Below are positions 28,012-37,503 of a stretch of DNA of 64,000 nt, piece after piece. Numbering within the stretch: position 1 is the first letter of the stretch; each line of letters begins with the position of its first letter. The notes beneath the pieces are model-generated. The model did not search any database and had not been told where the DNA came from. It saw only the letters and a list, made by a program, of their open reading frames with translations. The DNA is taken from contig CAWDCE010000025.1 of the NCBI GenBank assembly GCA_963800725.1, forward strand, positions 1-64,000. The letters run 5' to 3'. Both the position numbers and the translations under genes were made by a program. Origin of the DNA: Bog-473 sp963800725. Its GTDB lineage: Bacteria > Actinomycetota > Acidimicrobiia > Acidimicrobiales > RAAP-2.

Positions 28012-28784
28012 GGCTTGGCCATCTGCCCGAGATAGGCCTGGCGGACATCGGGGTTGGCCATGACGTCGTCGAAGGTGCCCTCGGCCAACATTGCACCGAG
28101 GTCCATCACCACCGTGCGGTCGACCACGTCGCCGACCATGGCGAGATCGTGCTCCACCAAGAACACCGCCGTGCCGCGCTCGCGCTGCACCGTCCGCAAC
28201 ACCGTGGCCACCTCGGCCGTCTCGTGAAGATCAAGCCCCGATGACGGCTCGTCGGCCAGGAGGATCTTCGGTTCAGCTGCGAGCGCCCGGGCCAGTTCGA
28301 CCAGTCGGCAGTGTCCGAGCCCGAGTGCATTGACCGACATGGAGGCGAGGTCCGCAATACCAACCAACTCGAGTGCAGCTTGGACCCTGCTCAGTTCATC
28401 CTTGGTCGGGGCGCTGCGGTTCAATATGTCCTTCCACAGGCGCCCATTGCCGTGGCGAGCGCGTTCGGCCACCAAGAGATGATCGTGCACGGTCATGTCG
28501 GTGAAGACCTCGACCTTTTGATAGGTACGCCCGATTCCGAGACGGGCCCGCTTGTAGGTCGGCAGCCCTTCGAGGTTCTGACCCTCGAAGGTGATGTCAC
28601 CCCGCTCATTGCGCAGCTGCCCGCAGACGCAGTTGAACAATGTGGTCTTGCCCGCTCCATTGGGTCCGACCAATCCCACGCTCTCTCCGGCGTGGATGTC
28701 GAAGGAGACTTCGTGCACGGCGGTAACGCCGCCAAAGGACTTGGACACCCCGCGCATGGAGAGGAGGACTTCGCCGCTAGCCAT
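28008..28784 (-). CDS. livG: Branched-chain-type ABC transporter ATP-binding protein LivG
   Basis: About 258 residues. Walker A is GPNGAGKTTLFN, the family-specific GIGRTYQKVEVFTDMTV follows, and Walker B is ILLADEPSSGLDLHE. The signature region is atypical: LGLGHCRLVELARALA replaces the usual LSYGQQ-type text, as in some liv-like systems. ATG at 28784 is chosen; a GTG at 28790 is also in frame. It overlaps the permease stop by eight bases. It works with LivF and the LivHM fusion. Confidence 0.9.
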   Translation of the reverse strand: MASGEVLLSMRGVSKSFGGVTAVHEVSFDIHAGESVGLVGPNGAGKTTLFNCVCGQLRNERGDITFEGQNLEGLPTYKRARLGIGRTYQKVEVFTDMTVHDHLLVAERARHGNGRLWKDILNRSAPTKDELSRVQAALELVGIADLASMSVNALGLGHCRLVELARALAAEPKILLADEPSSGLDLHETAEVATVLRTVQRERGTAVFLVEHDLAMVGDVVDRTVVMDLGAMLAEGTFDDVMANPDVRQAYLGQMAKP

Positions 28785-30777
28785 TGGCACTCGATGCCGT
28801 CACCGTCGGGACCGAGTTGTCCCCTTTGTCTTTTCGGCCGCCGAAGAACAGCTTCTCGAACCGCTGGGTGCCCTTGCGCTTTTGGAACTCGAGGATGCCT
28901 TCGGGGTGCTTGGCGTATTGGAGGGCACCGAACGCGAACAAGACGATGGTCAGACTCTCACCACCGAGGCGCGCCGGGAGATAGGTCAGAATCTGCTCGG
29001 TCACAACGAAACCGATACCGGCTTGGATGGCCCCTTCGACCGTCCCCACCCCGGTTGTGACCACGAGCACCACGAAGATCAAGGAGAATTCGTAGTTCCA
29101 CTGGGCCGAGTTGGCCACTTGTTGTTGGATCGTGACCAGCACGCCCCCGACGCCCGCAATCGCCCCCGCCAGCGCGAATACGGTGATGCGTTGCCAGGTC
29201 AGATTGATCCCGAGACCGGCCGCGGCCGTCTCACTCCCACGCATCGCAGCGAGGTTCCGCCCGACTGTGCCCTTTCGCACCAAGAGCACCACAAACACGC
29301 AGACCGCAAGTACCGCAATGCAGAGCACAAAGAGGGCGTGGCCGTTGAAGTTGAAAAACGCGTCCGTGCGGAACCAGCTCTCTTTGAGCGTCAGCCCCTG
29401 CGCACCGCCGGTGATCGGTACGGCGTTGAAGAACGTGTTGTCGAAGAGCAAGGCCGCCGCCAAGGTCATGAGTGCGAGCCCGAGCCCACGCAAGCGGAGC
29501 GACAACAACGCAATGATGACCGCCACCACCGCTGCGAATACCGCCCCGATCAGTGCTCCGAGCAGCATGTTGATCCCGAGGCGCGAGGCCAGCTGCGCGG
29601 CGGTGAACGCTCCGACACCGGCCAAGGTCGCTTGGAACAAAGACAGTTGCCCGGCCATGCCGGTGATCAAGGTGATGGACAAGAACACCGTCGAAAGTGC
29701 GAGGCCTGCATTAAAGACGCTCGTCCATGTCGGTGGGATCCAAGTCAACATCGACAGGCAGAATCCGGCCAACACGACCCACCAGGCAATGCGGATGATG
29801 CGGTCCATCTGCGGCGCACGCGCCACTATCGCGGTCGGCGGCGGTGGCGGGTCGACCGTCGCCAACGGGTCCCGACTGGCATCGAGGGCGCGCATGCCGG
29901 GCAGGATGAGGAGTGCGCCGACCAGCACGAAGAACGGCAAAGAGGGGAGCACCGCCGAGTACAAGAGACTGCCGGTCGGCAGGTAGCCCTGCAGCGTGGT
30001 ACTGACCACGCCAATGAGGATGGCGACCCCGGTGGCGATGGGGATCGAACGGAGCAATCCCCACGCGGCCGCGGCAATCGCCGCCACCATCAACGTCGCG
30101 TAGCTGTCTGACTGGAACGTCCCGAAAGTCGGGGCGAGCAACACGCCCGCTAGTCCGGCCATGAAGCTCGATATGGCCCACGCCACGGCCACGACACCGC
30201 CCGAGTTCACCCCGTCAAGTTGCACCAGGCGACGGCTCTCCACCGCACCGCGCATCTGGAGGCCGAGATTCGTGAAGCGCAGCAGGACGGTGAGGGCGAC
30301 CAGTAACACCGCGGTCACCGAGATGGTGGCCAGGTAAATCCCGTTGATCGGTGTATCAAGGATGGTGAAGTACACGACATTCGGATTGAAGAACGGGAAG
30401 ATGGTGGCCGTGTCGTCGAGGTTCTGGGGGCCAAAGATGACAGGCAAAATGGCAGGAAGGCCGACCAATAGGGTGATGGAGCAGACCAGTTTTGCGGTCG
30501 TATTCGAATTCGGCACATGGCGGAAGATGAATCGGTCGAACGCCAGCCCGATGAGCGGGGACATCACCACCACCGAGATGACAAAAGCCAAGAACCCCGA
30601 CATGTGGTCGTTCTCAGTCAGGACGGTAAAGACGAATGCGGCTGCGAAGGCCTGGGCGCCGAACGCGAAGTTGAAGACACCGGTGGCCTGGTAGGTAAGT
30701 ACGAGCCCCACCGCCACGATGGCGTAGGTGCACCCGTAAGGGATCCCAGGAACGGCGAAACCGAGAAGTTGCTCCAT
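28777..30777 (-). CDS. Fused LivH-LivM permease
   Basis: A 666-residue membrane protein that joins two permease units. Residues 1-290 are LivH-like (YGCTYAIVAVGLVLTYQATG, FNFAFGAQAFAAAF). From about residue 335 it is LivM-like (ITLITGMAGQLSLFQATLAG, AMRGSETAAAGLGINL, GVGTVEGAIQAGIGFV). Family knowledge: Liv permeases are usually separate heterodimeric subunits, and fused forms occur. Together with the ATPases and the binding protein at 30811-32112 it forms a complete HAAT importer, probably for an organic acid or amide used by the surrounding beta-oxidation genes. Confidence 0.9.
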   Translation of the reverse strand: MEQLLGFAVPGIPYGCTYAIVAVGLVLTYQATGVFNFAFGAQAFAAAFVFTVLTENDHMSGFLAFVISVVVMSPLIGLAFDRFIFRHVPNSNTTAKLVCSITLLVGLPAILPVIFGPQNLDDTATIFPFFNPNVVYFTILDTPINGIYLATISVTAVLLVALTVLLRFTNLGLQMRGAVESRRLVQLDGVNSGGVVAVAWAISSFMAGLAGVLLAPTFGTFQSDSYATLMVAAIAAAAWGLLRSIPIATGVAILIGVVSTTLQGYLPTGSLLYSAVLPSLPFFVLVGALLILPGMRALDASRDPLATVDPPPPPTAIVARAPQMDRIIRIAWWVVLAGFCLSMLTWIPPTWTSVFNAGLALSTVFLSITLITGMAGQLSLFQATLAGVGAFTAAQLASRLGINMLLGALIGAVFAAVVAVIIALLSLRLRGLGLALMTLAAALLFDNTFFNAVPITGGAQGLTLKESWFRTDAFFNFNGHALFVLCIAVLAVCVFVVLLVRKGTVGRNLAAMRGSETAAAGLGINLTWQRITVFALAGAIAGVGGVLVTIQQQVANSAQWNYEFSLIFVVLVVTTGVGTVEGAIQAGIGFVVTEQILTYLPARLGGESLTIVLFAFGALQYAKHPEGILEFQKRKGTQRFEKLFFGGRKDKGDNSVPTVTASSANG

Positions 30778-30810
30778 TGTCGGTAGTGAACGAGCTCTCT
30801 GGCGCCGGGC

Positions 30811-32112
30811 CTAGTTGGCGTTCGGGGTGCCGGGCGGCAATGGCGTCACGGGACCCTTCTTTGGATTGATGGAGTCAAAGCACACGAAGACGCTGTTCTT
30901 CGAGGTGTTGAGGGCCGGTACGTACTTGTCCCCTTTCACTTGGATGTAGGCACCGCAGTACGGGGGCTGGTGTCCCGAATGGGCGGTCGTCCAGTTCGTC
31001 GGCGTCGTGAGCCCGCCGGCGGTGAAGGACGTGATCTTGTTTGTCTGGGCGATGACGTTGGCTTGGGTGAGGTTGGCACCGGCCGCCTTGACCCCGGCTG
31101 CAAAGAGGGCGGCGGACTCCCAGCCCTGCATCGCCACCTCGTCGAGCGTGTACTTGGGCTCGTACTTGTTCATTTGATCCAAGTAGAGCTTGAGACCCGG
31201 GTACTTCGATGTCGGAGCCGTAAAGGGCACATGGGCGACATAGAAGTAGATGCCCTGCATCAGGCTCTGGTTCTGGTCCAGCGTCGACTGGTCGTTGCCG
31301 TTCAGCCACAGCTGGGTGGTCTTGAGCCCATATTGCTGCACCGCCCGCGCCATGGTCACGTTGCCCTGGACGTCCATGCAGGTGAGGATCATATTGGCGC
31401 CGGCCTGCTTCATCCGTTGCACGTCGGTGGCCACCGTGGTGCCCGGATAGGCCACCTTGTAGTCGGTGTAGACCACCTGGTCTCCGGCCTGCTTGAGCCC
31501 CGTGCCGGCGGCTTGGCACGCGGCGGCCGACGACGCCACCCCGTAGGCCACGATGGCGATCTTGGTCGACTTGGTGCTCCGAGCCACATAGGCGGTACCA
31601 GGGGCCTCGGCCGGTGTGTAGATCACCGATCCCCCGGCTGCGAAGAGGTTGGGTGGTCCCGCCCAGTTCTCGGTCACGTTGTAACCGTACGTCGGGATCT
31701 TGGCTTCGACGAAGAGGCTCGGGGAGAAGAACGCCGTCGCCACCCCGGTCACCGCGAAGACGTGGTCCTGGTTGATCAATGTGTTGGCCAGCTGGGTGAA
31801 CTGACTCGGATTGCCGCCGTCATCGAGGGTGTACTTCAGGTCGACCATGCGCCCGTTGATGCCACCTTGTGCGTTGAGATAATCGAAGTAGGCGCGCTCG
31901 CCGTAGATGAGCGACGAGAAGTTCGACGAGATTGGTCCGGTCTGAGTCGAGATGGTCCCAACGGTGATCGAGTTCTGGGTCACTCCGGGCTGGCTGGGCG
32001 CCGAAGCGGCACCTGCCGCGCTCGCGGCGCCGAGCGACACGAGTCCCGCGGCGAGGGCGGCGCCGGCCATCGCCACCTTCGCACCCATCGCCTTGGTGTG
32101 CTGTCTTGCCAT
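30811..32112 (-). CDS. Periplasmic-type (Liv/HAAT) substrate-binding protein
   Basis: About 433 residues. Start MARQHTKAMGAKVAMAGAAL at 32112 gives a proper export signal; a longer in-frame start exists at 32208. The mature part shows the type I binding-protein pattern: SITVGTISTQTGPISSNFSS, YFDYLNAQGGINGRMVDL, DVQRMKQAGANMILTCMD. No lipobox Cys follows the signal, which is unusual for a Gram-positive-type binding protein. It is encoded just upstream of the LivHM fusion. The ligand is unknown. Confidence 0.88.
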   Translation of the reverse strand: MARQHTKAMGAKVAMAGAALAAGLVSLGAASAAGAASAPSQPGVTQNSITVGTISTQTGPISSNFSSLIYGERAYFDYLNAQGGINGRMVDLKYTLDDGGNPSQFTQLANTLINQDHVFAVTGVATAFFSPSLFVEAKIPTYGYNVTENWAGPPNLFAAGGSVIYTPAEAPGTAYVARSTKSTKIAIVAYGVASSAAACQAAGTGLKQAGDQVVYTDYKVAYPGTTVATDVQRMKQAGANMILTCMDVQGNVTMARAVQQYGLKTTQLWLNGNDQSTLDQNQSLMQGIYFYVAHVPFTAPTSKYPGLKLYLDQMNKYEPKYTLDEVAMQGWESAALFAAGVKAAGANLTQANVIAQTNKITSFTAGGLTTPTNWTTAHSGHQPPYCGAYIQVKGDKYVPALNTSKNSVFVCFDSINPKKGPVTPLPPGTPNAN

Positions 32113-32227
32113 GTCGACCCCACTCAGTCCGCTTGCCGCATCCCCCCCGGGACCACGGTCACTGTAGCGGTCCTTCTTGATCGCATTTGAGCGCATAAGT
32201 CCATTCATCTCAACCCCCCCAATCCCC

Positions 32228-33934
32228 CTATTTCAAGAACAGTCGTTGCCGGTCAAACTCGCGCAGCGCACTCACTTCTTCCATCCGCACGCTCGCCAAC
32301 TCTTCGACGTCGCGTTCACTGTCGGGAAGGTAACCGCACGCCCCGATCAGCGCTTGGACACGCTCGGCCACCGATGAATCGCCGGCTGGGACCGCGGCCA
32401 CACGCAAGACGCCGTCACGTCGGCGCAAGATCCCAAGATTGGTGACCACGCTCACTACCCGGTGCCCCGGCGATGTGACGTAGGCCACTTCTTCGGGGAG
32501 TCGTTCGGGCCGAGCAAGGGTCACCACGACGCACGCAGTGGCCCGGCTCGCCACGTCATTGGCACCTCCCGAGCCGACCAAGAATCGCCCACCGGCGAGC
32601 TCGGTGGAGTTGAGGCAGCCGTGGCGGTCGACTTCGGCGGCACCGAGACAACCCACGGTCTTGGTGCCAGGGCCACCAATCACCATGCCGAGCACCGTTT
32701 GTGCATCGCTCAGTTGGGGTGTCCCGGGGAAGACCCGGTGATTAAAGATGTAGGGATCGGCCGGCGTCGGCTCGTAACCGAACAACCCGAGCTCGGCCGT
32801 TAAGGTGACCCGGCTCCCCCTCGCCCGGGCCCGACCGACCGCGACCCATGCCGCCAGGTTGGCCACCCCGGCCCCGGCAAGGACCGCATCGGCCCCGACC
32901 TCGGCCACGACACGCTCGACCTCACGTGCGCCGAGAGCGGCCGCGTGTTCCCACTGTGTGAACACCGGGTCGTCGGGCACCGCGGTGGCGTCCGCGTCTT
33001 CCTTCCAAGAAGCCGGATCGGATCGGCCCTCAAGCCATCGAAGATGGTCATCCCCCAAGAGCGCGAGGTAGGCATCGTGGGTGGTCGGCTCGAGCACCCA
33101 TTTGGTGGCGAACTGGTCGAACGTGTTGTCCTTGGCTGCTGCTGCGGCGCTGCTCCAGAACGCGATGTCCTCGCCATAGCTCTCGACGGGGAGTCCGGGA
33201 GCATAGGAACCCCCCGGGTGGGCACCGAATCGAGCTTCGACGATGGCGAGGACGCGGTGGGCCGGAATCTTGACCCGGTGGCCGAGTCCGAACGCTTGTG
33301 CATCGTCAATGACCCGATCGACGGTCGCAACGACGCCGCGACGAGCGCCGAGGGCGCCCCAAACCCCCTCGAGGAGCGGCTCGGAGAGATACAGGTTTCC
33401 CGAGGTGTCCGCTGCTGGGGAATGCACGAGGGCGATGTCGGGGGCCAACGGTTCGAGGACACCAAGTCGCCCGAACGGCGAATCAATCTCGGCAAAGCCG
33501 TCGTTGGCTGCCATGGCGGAGCCGACCAGCGACCCGGTCACCGCGGCGGGCAGGCCTCGGGCGGCCGCCTCCATTCGTTGGGCCAGGGTGAGGATCGACC
33601 AGTGCTCGACCTCGACCTCGCCTGACTCATAGGCCGAGCGGAAGATTGGGTTGGGCGCATAGGTCGGGAAACTGTTGCCCGAATAGGTGGTCACGACCTT
33701 GTCGACGAGACCGCCACGAAAGAAGAGGGCGCCGAGGGCGCCGAGGCTGGACATGATGAGGGTGAATCCGGGTTCTTGGCCCCAGAACTGGCGGGCCAGT
33801 TCGCGGGCACCGGCCGTCCAACGACTGTGGCCGAGCATGACGTGAACGGCGTCGCCTGGACGCACCTGTCCGCGAATGGCCGCTTCAAGCGACGTGAACA
33901 ACGGGCCGCCTGCCCCCCGACCGGCATGGTTCAT
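32228..33934 (-). CDS. Family I CoA-transferase, alpha-beta fusion
   Basis: About 568 residues containing both halves of a family I CoA-transferase. The alpha-like half has HVMLGHSRWTAGARELAR and ALVHSPAADTSGNLYL; the beta-like half has ERVVAEVGADAVLAGAGVANL and TLTAELGLFGYEPT. The Glu of TAELG is the candidate catalytic residue. GGANDVASRATACVVV is family-typical. Related proteins are glutaconate CoA-transferase and the steroid ring hydrolase IpdAB. ATG at 33934 is preferred over TTG 33943. A motif A site lies upstream, between this gene and the divergent tetR. Confidence 0.82.
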   Translation of the reverse strand: MNHAGRGAGGPLFTSLEAAIRGQVRPGDAVHVMLGHSRWTAGARELARQFWGQEPGFTLIMSSLGALGALFFRGGLVDKVVTTYSGNSFPTYAPNPIFRSAYESGEVEVEHWSILTLAQRMEAAARGLPAAVTGSLVGSAMAANDGFAEIDSPFGRLGVLEPLAPDIALVHSPAADTSGNLYLSEPLLEGVWGALGARRGVVATVDRVIDDAQAFGLGHRVKIPAHRVLAIVEARFGAHPGGSYAPGLPVESYGEDIAFWSSAAAAAKDNTFDQFATKWVLEPTTHDAYLALLGDDHLRWLEGRSDPASWKEDADATAVPDDPVFTQWEHAAALGAREVERVVAEVGADAVLAGAGVANLAAWVAVGRARARGSRVTLTAELGLFGYEPTPADPYIFNHRVFPGTPQLSDAQTVLGMVIGGPGTKTVGCLGAAEVDRHGCLNSTELAGGRFLVGSGGANDVASRATACVVVTLARPERLPEEVAYVTSPGHRVVSVVTNLGILRRRDGVLRVAAVPAGDSSVAERVQALIGACGYLPDSERDVEELASVRMEEVSALREFDRQRLFLK

Positions 33935-34003
33935 GCCTGACAAGCTCCAATTTGAGCGGCGTCACCGCTCGGTTGAGGCGTCACTGCCGACTCCCGCGAA
34001 ACC

Positions 34004-34017
34004 TGACCACCGTGTCA
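34004..34017. promoter_or_regulatory. Palindrome TGAC-N6-GTCA (motif A, site 4)
   Basis: TGACCACCGTGTCA, with the flanks extending the repeat (ACCTGAC to GTCAGGT, seven-base arms). It lies in the divergent spacer between the CoA-transferase and the TetR gene, 70 and 44 nt from the two starts. That is the usual place for a TetR autoregulatory operator. Confidence 0.7.
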
Positions 34018-34060
34018 GGTTAGCCATTCGGACCGGACCGGGCACTACGATGCCCGAGGC

Positions 34061-34802
34061 ATGGGATCGCCTCGAGTCCAGCGTGACGGGGTGGCCCCGT
34101 CCAGTACCGCCAAACGGACGGCAGCGGCCAAGAAGCTGGCTTCGCCGTCGGCGGGGGCGGGTCTGCCGGTGGGCGAGAACGATGCGGTCGGCGCGCCAGC
34201 GTCCAAACGCGTCCTGCGGAGCCAAGGCCGCCGCACCATGCGCAAATTGCTCGACGCCGCCATGGTCGCCTTCGATCAACGGGGCTACCACGCCACCCGG
34301 GTCAATGACGTGGTCGAGATCGCCAAGACCTCACATGGCACCTTCTACCTGTACTTCTCCAATAAAGAGGACCTGTTGCGCGCGCTGGTCACCGAGGCCG
34401 CCACCGAGGCCCAACACCTTTACGAAGCGCTGCAGTTGGCCCCCGAACTCGGGGGTGCCCCCCAATGGGACGACGTCCAGGGGTGGGTCAAGGCCTATTC
34501 AGAACTCTGGTTGCGCTACGCCCCTCTCTTTCGGGCCTGGACCGACCTCGCAACCATTGACCCTGAAATTGATCGACGTAATCCGACAGACCTTCACCGT
34601 CATGTCCGACGCCCTCGCCAGGCAGATCGGCCCGGATGCATCGGGGCACATCTTGGATCGCGAGGCCGCCGGCATGGCCGTCCTCGCCATGCTCGATCGG
34701 TTCCACTACCTGCGCGAGTTCGTCGGGCGCCCCGTCGACGAGGCCGCCATCGACACCATGACGACCATGGTCTACCGGGCCCTCTTCGACGGCTCGGAAT
34801 AG
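34061..34802 (+). pseudogene. TetR-family regulator, one frameshift
   Basis: About 247 residues. A basic/Ala-rich N-terminal tail of about 55 residues precedes the helix-turn-helix: RRTMRKLLDAAMVAFDQRGY, DVVEIAKTSHGTFYLYFSNK, EDLLRALV. The ligand domain runs to VYRALFDGSE after a base change near 34570. TetR repressors typically bind 14-20 bp palindromes and release them on binding a CoA ester or other ligand. Its position beside motif A site 4 makes it the prime candidate to bind all six motif A sites. The long N-terminal tail is unusual but could reflect a too-early start. Confidence 0.82.
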
Positions 34803-34867
34803 CCGGCCCGAACGAGTCCGAACCCCAAGGTCGCCCACCGGTCATTGCTTTGACCGGATCGGTGGCG

Positions 34868-35665
34868 TCAGATGCCCAGGCGGTTGGTCGTGAGGCCCGC
34901 CCAGAAACCACCGTCGGTGTAGACGTTCGCCCCCGTGATGTAGCTCGCCATGTCGCTATTTAAGAAGACCAAAATGTGTGCCTGCTCCTCGGGGGTGGAA
35001 TTGCGACCGAGGGGCTTGGGAAACGCGTCCATGAAGTCCTTACCCATGTAGTTCTCGAAGTCCGGCATCATGGGCGTGTTGGTCGGCCCCGGCGAGGTGC
35101 AGTTCACCCGGATTTCGGGGGCCAGGTCGAGAGCGGCGTGCATGGTCCACACGATGATGACCTGCTTGGAGAAGAGGTAGCCCTCGCCGACCAACTCGGG
35201 CCGGGCCTCCAACCAAGACCGCGCGGCGTCGTAGCCATCGGTTGCCACCAACTCGGCAATGACCTCGAGCATCTGGTCCCAGCCAATGCCTCCCGCCGAC
35301 GAGATCGTGGCCACTGCGCCCTTGCCATCCATCATCGGGGCGACCCGGTTGGTCAGGTGTCGCGCCGCCACAAAATTGACCAGCATCGTGTCAAGGCCGC
35401 TGAATGGGGGCCCCGGCAGGCCCGCGCAGTTGAACAGGGCGTCGATGTGACCACCGATCTGGTCCACCGCAGCGTCGATGGCGTCGCTTTGACGAAGGTC
35501 GGTCTGGTAGTACCCCGCCACCTTCGCCGACGGTTCTTTGATGTCGAGGACATGCACCTCGGCGCCCAGACCCAACAGATCATCCACCACCGCTGCGCCC
35601 ATGCCGGCGCCGCCTCCGCCGCTCACGATGACCCGCTTGCCCTCGTAGCCCCAATCGATTGCCAT
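34868..35665 (-). CDS. SDR-family oxidoreductase
   Basis: Intact 265-residue SDR. The start MAIDWGYEGKRVIVSGGGG is preceded by AAGGAG. The cofactor motif is SGGGGAGMG, then LFNCAG, the catalytic Ser in ATISSAGG, and Tyr/Lys in GYLFSKQ. The insert between the Ser and Tyr segments (ELVATDGYDAARSWLEARPE) resembles 3-alpha-hydroxysteroid dehydrogenase/carbonyl reductase-like SDRs. The C-terminal SYITGANVYTDGGFWAG is typical. A motif A site lies 79 nt upstream. The substrate is unknown. Confidence 0.87.
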   Translation of the reverse strand: MAIDWGYEGKRVIVSGGGGAGMGAAVVDDLLGLGAEVHVLDIKEPSAKVAGYYQTDLRQSDAIDAAVDQIGGHIDALFNCAGLPGPPFSGLDTMLVNFVAARHLTNRVAPMMDGKGAVATISSAGGIGWDQMLEVIAELVATDGYDAARSWLEARPELVGEGYLFSKQVIIVWTMHAALDLAPEIRVNCTSPGPTNTPMMPDFENYMGKDFMDAFPKPLGRNSTPEEQAHILVFLNSDMASYITGANVYTDGGFWAGLTTNRLGI

Positions 35666-35743
35666 GTACCGAACTCCTTTAGACCCGTGTGGCCGCGCGA
35701 ACGACGTGCGTCCTCAGCTGATGGTTTCTCTGCGTGCGAATCC

Positions 35744-35757
35744 TGACAGATGCGTCA
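35744..35757. promoter_or_regulatory. Palindrome TGAC-N6-GTCA (motif A, site 5)
   Basis: TGACAGATGCGTCA, with flanks making CCTGAC/GTCAGG arms, in the 112-bp space between two SDR genes on the minus strand. It lies upstream of the SDR at 34868-35665. Confidence 0.65.
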
Positions 35758-35777
35758 GGTTCATGCCCAACCCGGGC

Positions 35778-36569
35778 TCAGAGCGCGCCGCCGGCCCCGA
35801 AGACCTGCGCAAAGATGCCGTCGACCCCCGATCCGTGGAGGGTCAATCCCCCGTCGACCACGATGTTTTGCCCATTGACGAACCGGGCCAGGTCCGAGCA
35901 CAAGAAGACGACCACGTCGGCAATGTCTTCGGGCTCGCCCACTCGGCCGACCGGCGTGTCGCGCACGAAACGCTCCTCTTGGTCCGGCATGAACTCGAAC
36001 ATCGGCGCCGTCATGGTTGTGCGGATCATGCCGGGCGAGACCGCGTTGACCCGGATGGAGGGGGCGTACTCGAGCGCCGCCGACGCCGTCAGGGCGGCCA
36101 CCGCGGCCTTGGACGCGGCGTAGGGGCCCTCGCCGGCGGCCGGTCGGGTACCGCTGATGGAGGCGGTCGACACGATGGACCCGCCACCGCCCGCCAACAG
36201 GTGCGGAATTGCCGCCCGAAAGCCCGCGTAGACCCCCGTCAGATTGACCCGCAGCACCCGTTCCCACTCAGCCGGATCTCCCTCATGGAGCCGGGAGAAC
36301 GAACCAATGCCGGCGTTGTTGTACAGGATCGACAAGCCCCCCAGGGAGTCGGCCGCAGCGTCGATCACCGCCTTGAGCCCATTCGGATCACCGACATCAG
36401 CCGCGAAGGCGAAACCGTTGATCTCTGTGGCCACCGCCTCGGCCGAGTCACCGTCGAGGTCGATGACCGCCACCGTTGCGCCCTCCTCGGCCATCCGCCG
36501 ACACGTGGCACGACCAATGCCAGACCCCCCTCCCGTGACGATGGCCCGGCGTCCGTCAAGCAGTCCCAT
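35778..36569 (-). CDS. SDR-family oxidoreductase
   Basis: A 263-residue classical SDR starting MGLLDGRRAIVTGGGSGIG at 36569, chosen for GAGGGG upstream; an in-frame frame extension reaches further but would run into the TesB gene. Features: GGGSGIGRA, LYNNAGIGSF, catalytic Ser in STASISGTRP, and YAASKAAVAALT. The C-terminus FVNGQNIVVDGGLT fits FabG-like dehydrogenases. It overlaps the end of the thioesterase gene by 14 bases, so the two are coupled. It probably oxidises a hydroxyl of the pathway intermediate. Confidence 0.87.
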   Translation of the reverse strand: MGLLDGRRAIVTGGGSGIGRATCRRMAEEGATVAVIDLDGDSAEAVATEINGFAFAADVGDPNGLKAVIDAAADSLGGLSILYNNAGIGSFSRLHEGDPAEWERVLRVNLTGVYAGFRAAIPHLLAGGGGSIVSTASISGTRPAAGEGPYAASKAAVAALTASAALEYAPSIRVNAVSPGMIRTTMTAPMFEFMPDQEERFVRDTPVGRVGEPEDIADVVVFLCSDLARFVNGQNIVVDGGLTLHGSGVDGIFAQVFGAGGAL

Positions 36570-37476
36570 GGTGTTTCCCCTCCTCATGGCGCCGCTTGAC
36601 CGCTTCGGTCCACGGCGACGCCTCGAATGTGATCGGTACGGCAAGTTCGCGGATCAACAGCTCTTGCGCCATGCTCATGTAAAGCACCCCGTCATCGCCA
36701 TACATGGTCGAACGCATCATCGAGCGCCCGCCGGCGTTGACCACGGTGTGCTGATCGAGGTAGTTCCACACATCGGCGCGCCGGGGCCGATGAAACCACA
36801 ATGCGTGGTCCAGGCTGGCGTCGGTGTGGGTCCCCCAGCTCCCGAGACTCAGCGGCCGAAACGAATCCCCGGTCATGTCTGACATGTAGGACAACAAAGC
36901 GGCATGGAGCGCCGGCTCGTCGGGCAAGACGCCCTTGGTGCGAAACCAGCACCGTCGAGTCGAGGCAAATGAACCGTCCTCGCGTCGTTCAGTGGGCCCG
37001 ATCTCTCGGATCTCAAATGGAAACGGCCCGTCGAAGCCCTCAATATCTGTGGGCTTCGGGAGGTCGGTGGCCAATGGCAATTGATACTCGTCGCCCGCCT
37101 CTTCAATGTGAAATGAACACATCATCTTGAATGTGACACGACCTTCGACCTCTGTCGTGACCTCCCTCGCACTAAAAGAGCGGCCATCGCGCACGCGTTC
37201 GACCCGCTGGACCGCGGTCGACCCCGGCACCGAGGGTGCCAGGAAATATCCGTGCAACGAATGGACCCCGAGCCCATCGGGCACGGTTCGCATTGCCGCG
37301 TGAAGGGCTTGTGCGACCACCAAACCACCGAACGTCCGACTCGCGCCCCAACCCTTCGGGCTGAGATTGGTCACGATCGAATGCCCCTCGGCATCCAATC
37401 CGCCGTCGTTGCCCTCAATGGCTGCGACCAGGTCCATCAAGGTGCCCGATGCGAACTGCGTCTCCTCTACCTCCAA
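36556..37476 (-). CDS. Acyl-CoA thioesterase II (TesB-like)
   Basis: About 306 residues with two hot-dog domains. The first has RTFGGLVVAQALHAAMRTV and LHGYFLAPSVPGSTAVQRVE, followed by RDGRSFSAREVTTEVEGR. The second has ASLDHALWFHRPRRADVWNY and GRSMMRSTMYGDDGVLYMSM. The Asp of SLDHALWFH corresponds to the TesB catalytic region. It hydrolyses acyl-CoA to free acid and CoA, as an overflow or pathway-ending step. The start is uncertain: TTG 37476, or ATG 37437 at MDLVAAIEG. Confidence 0.87.
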   Translation of the reverse strand: MEVEETQFASGTLMDLVAAIEGNDGGLDAEGHSIVTNLSPKGWGASRTFGGLVVAQALHAAMRTVPDGLGVHSLHGYFLAPSVPGSTAVQRVERVRDGRSFSAREVTTEVEGRVTFKMMCSFHIEEAGDEYQLPLATDLPKPTDIEGFDGPFPFEIREIGPTERREDGSFASTRRCWFRTKGVLPDEPALHAALLSYMSDMTGDSFRPLSLGSWGTHTDASLDHALWFHRPRRADVWNYLDQHTVVNAGGRSMMRSTMYGDDGVLYMSMAQELLIRELAVPITFEASPWTEAVKRRHEEGKHHGTA

Positions 37477-37503
37477 GGCGCTGACTCCACTAGGGCGCGA
37501 CGC

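Noticed and set aside
28591..30111. 506-codon plus-strand frame rich in Arg, Gln and Glu
   Set aside because: Antisense to the intact LivHM permease; composition is what a hydrophobic gene gives on the other strand.
30940..32190. 416-codon plus-strand frame
   Set aside because: Antisense of the binding-protein gene, with no family motif.
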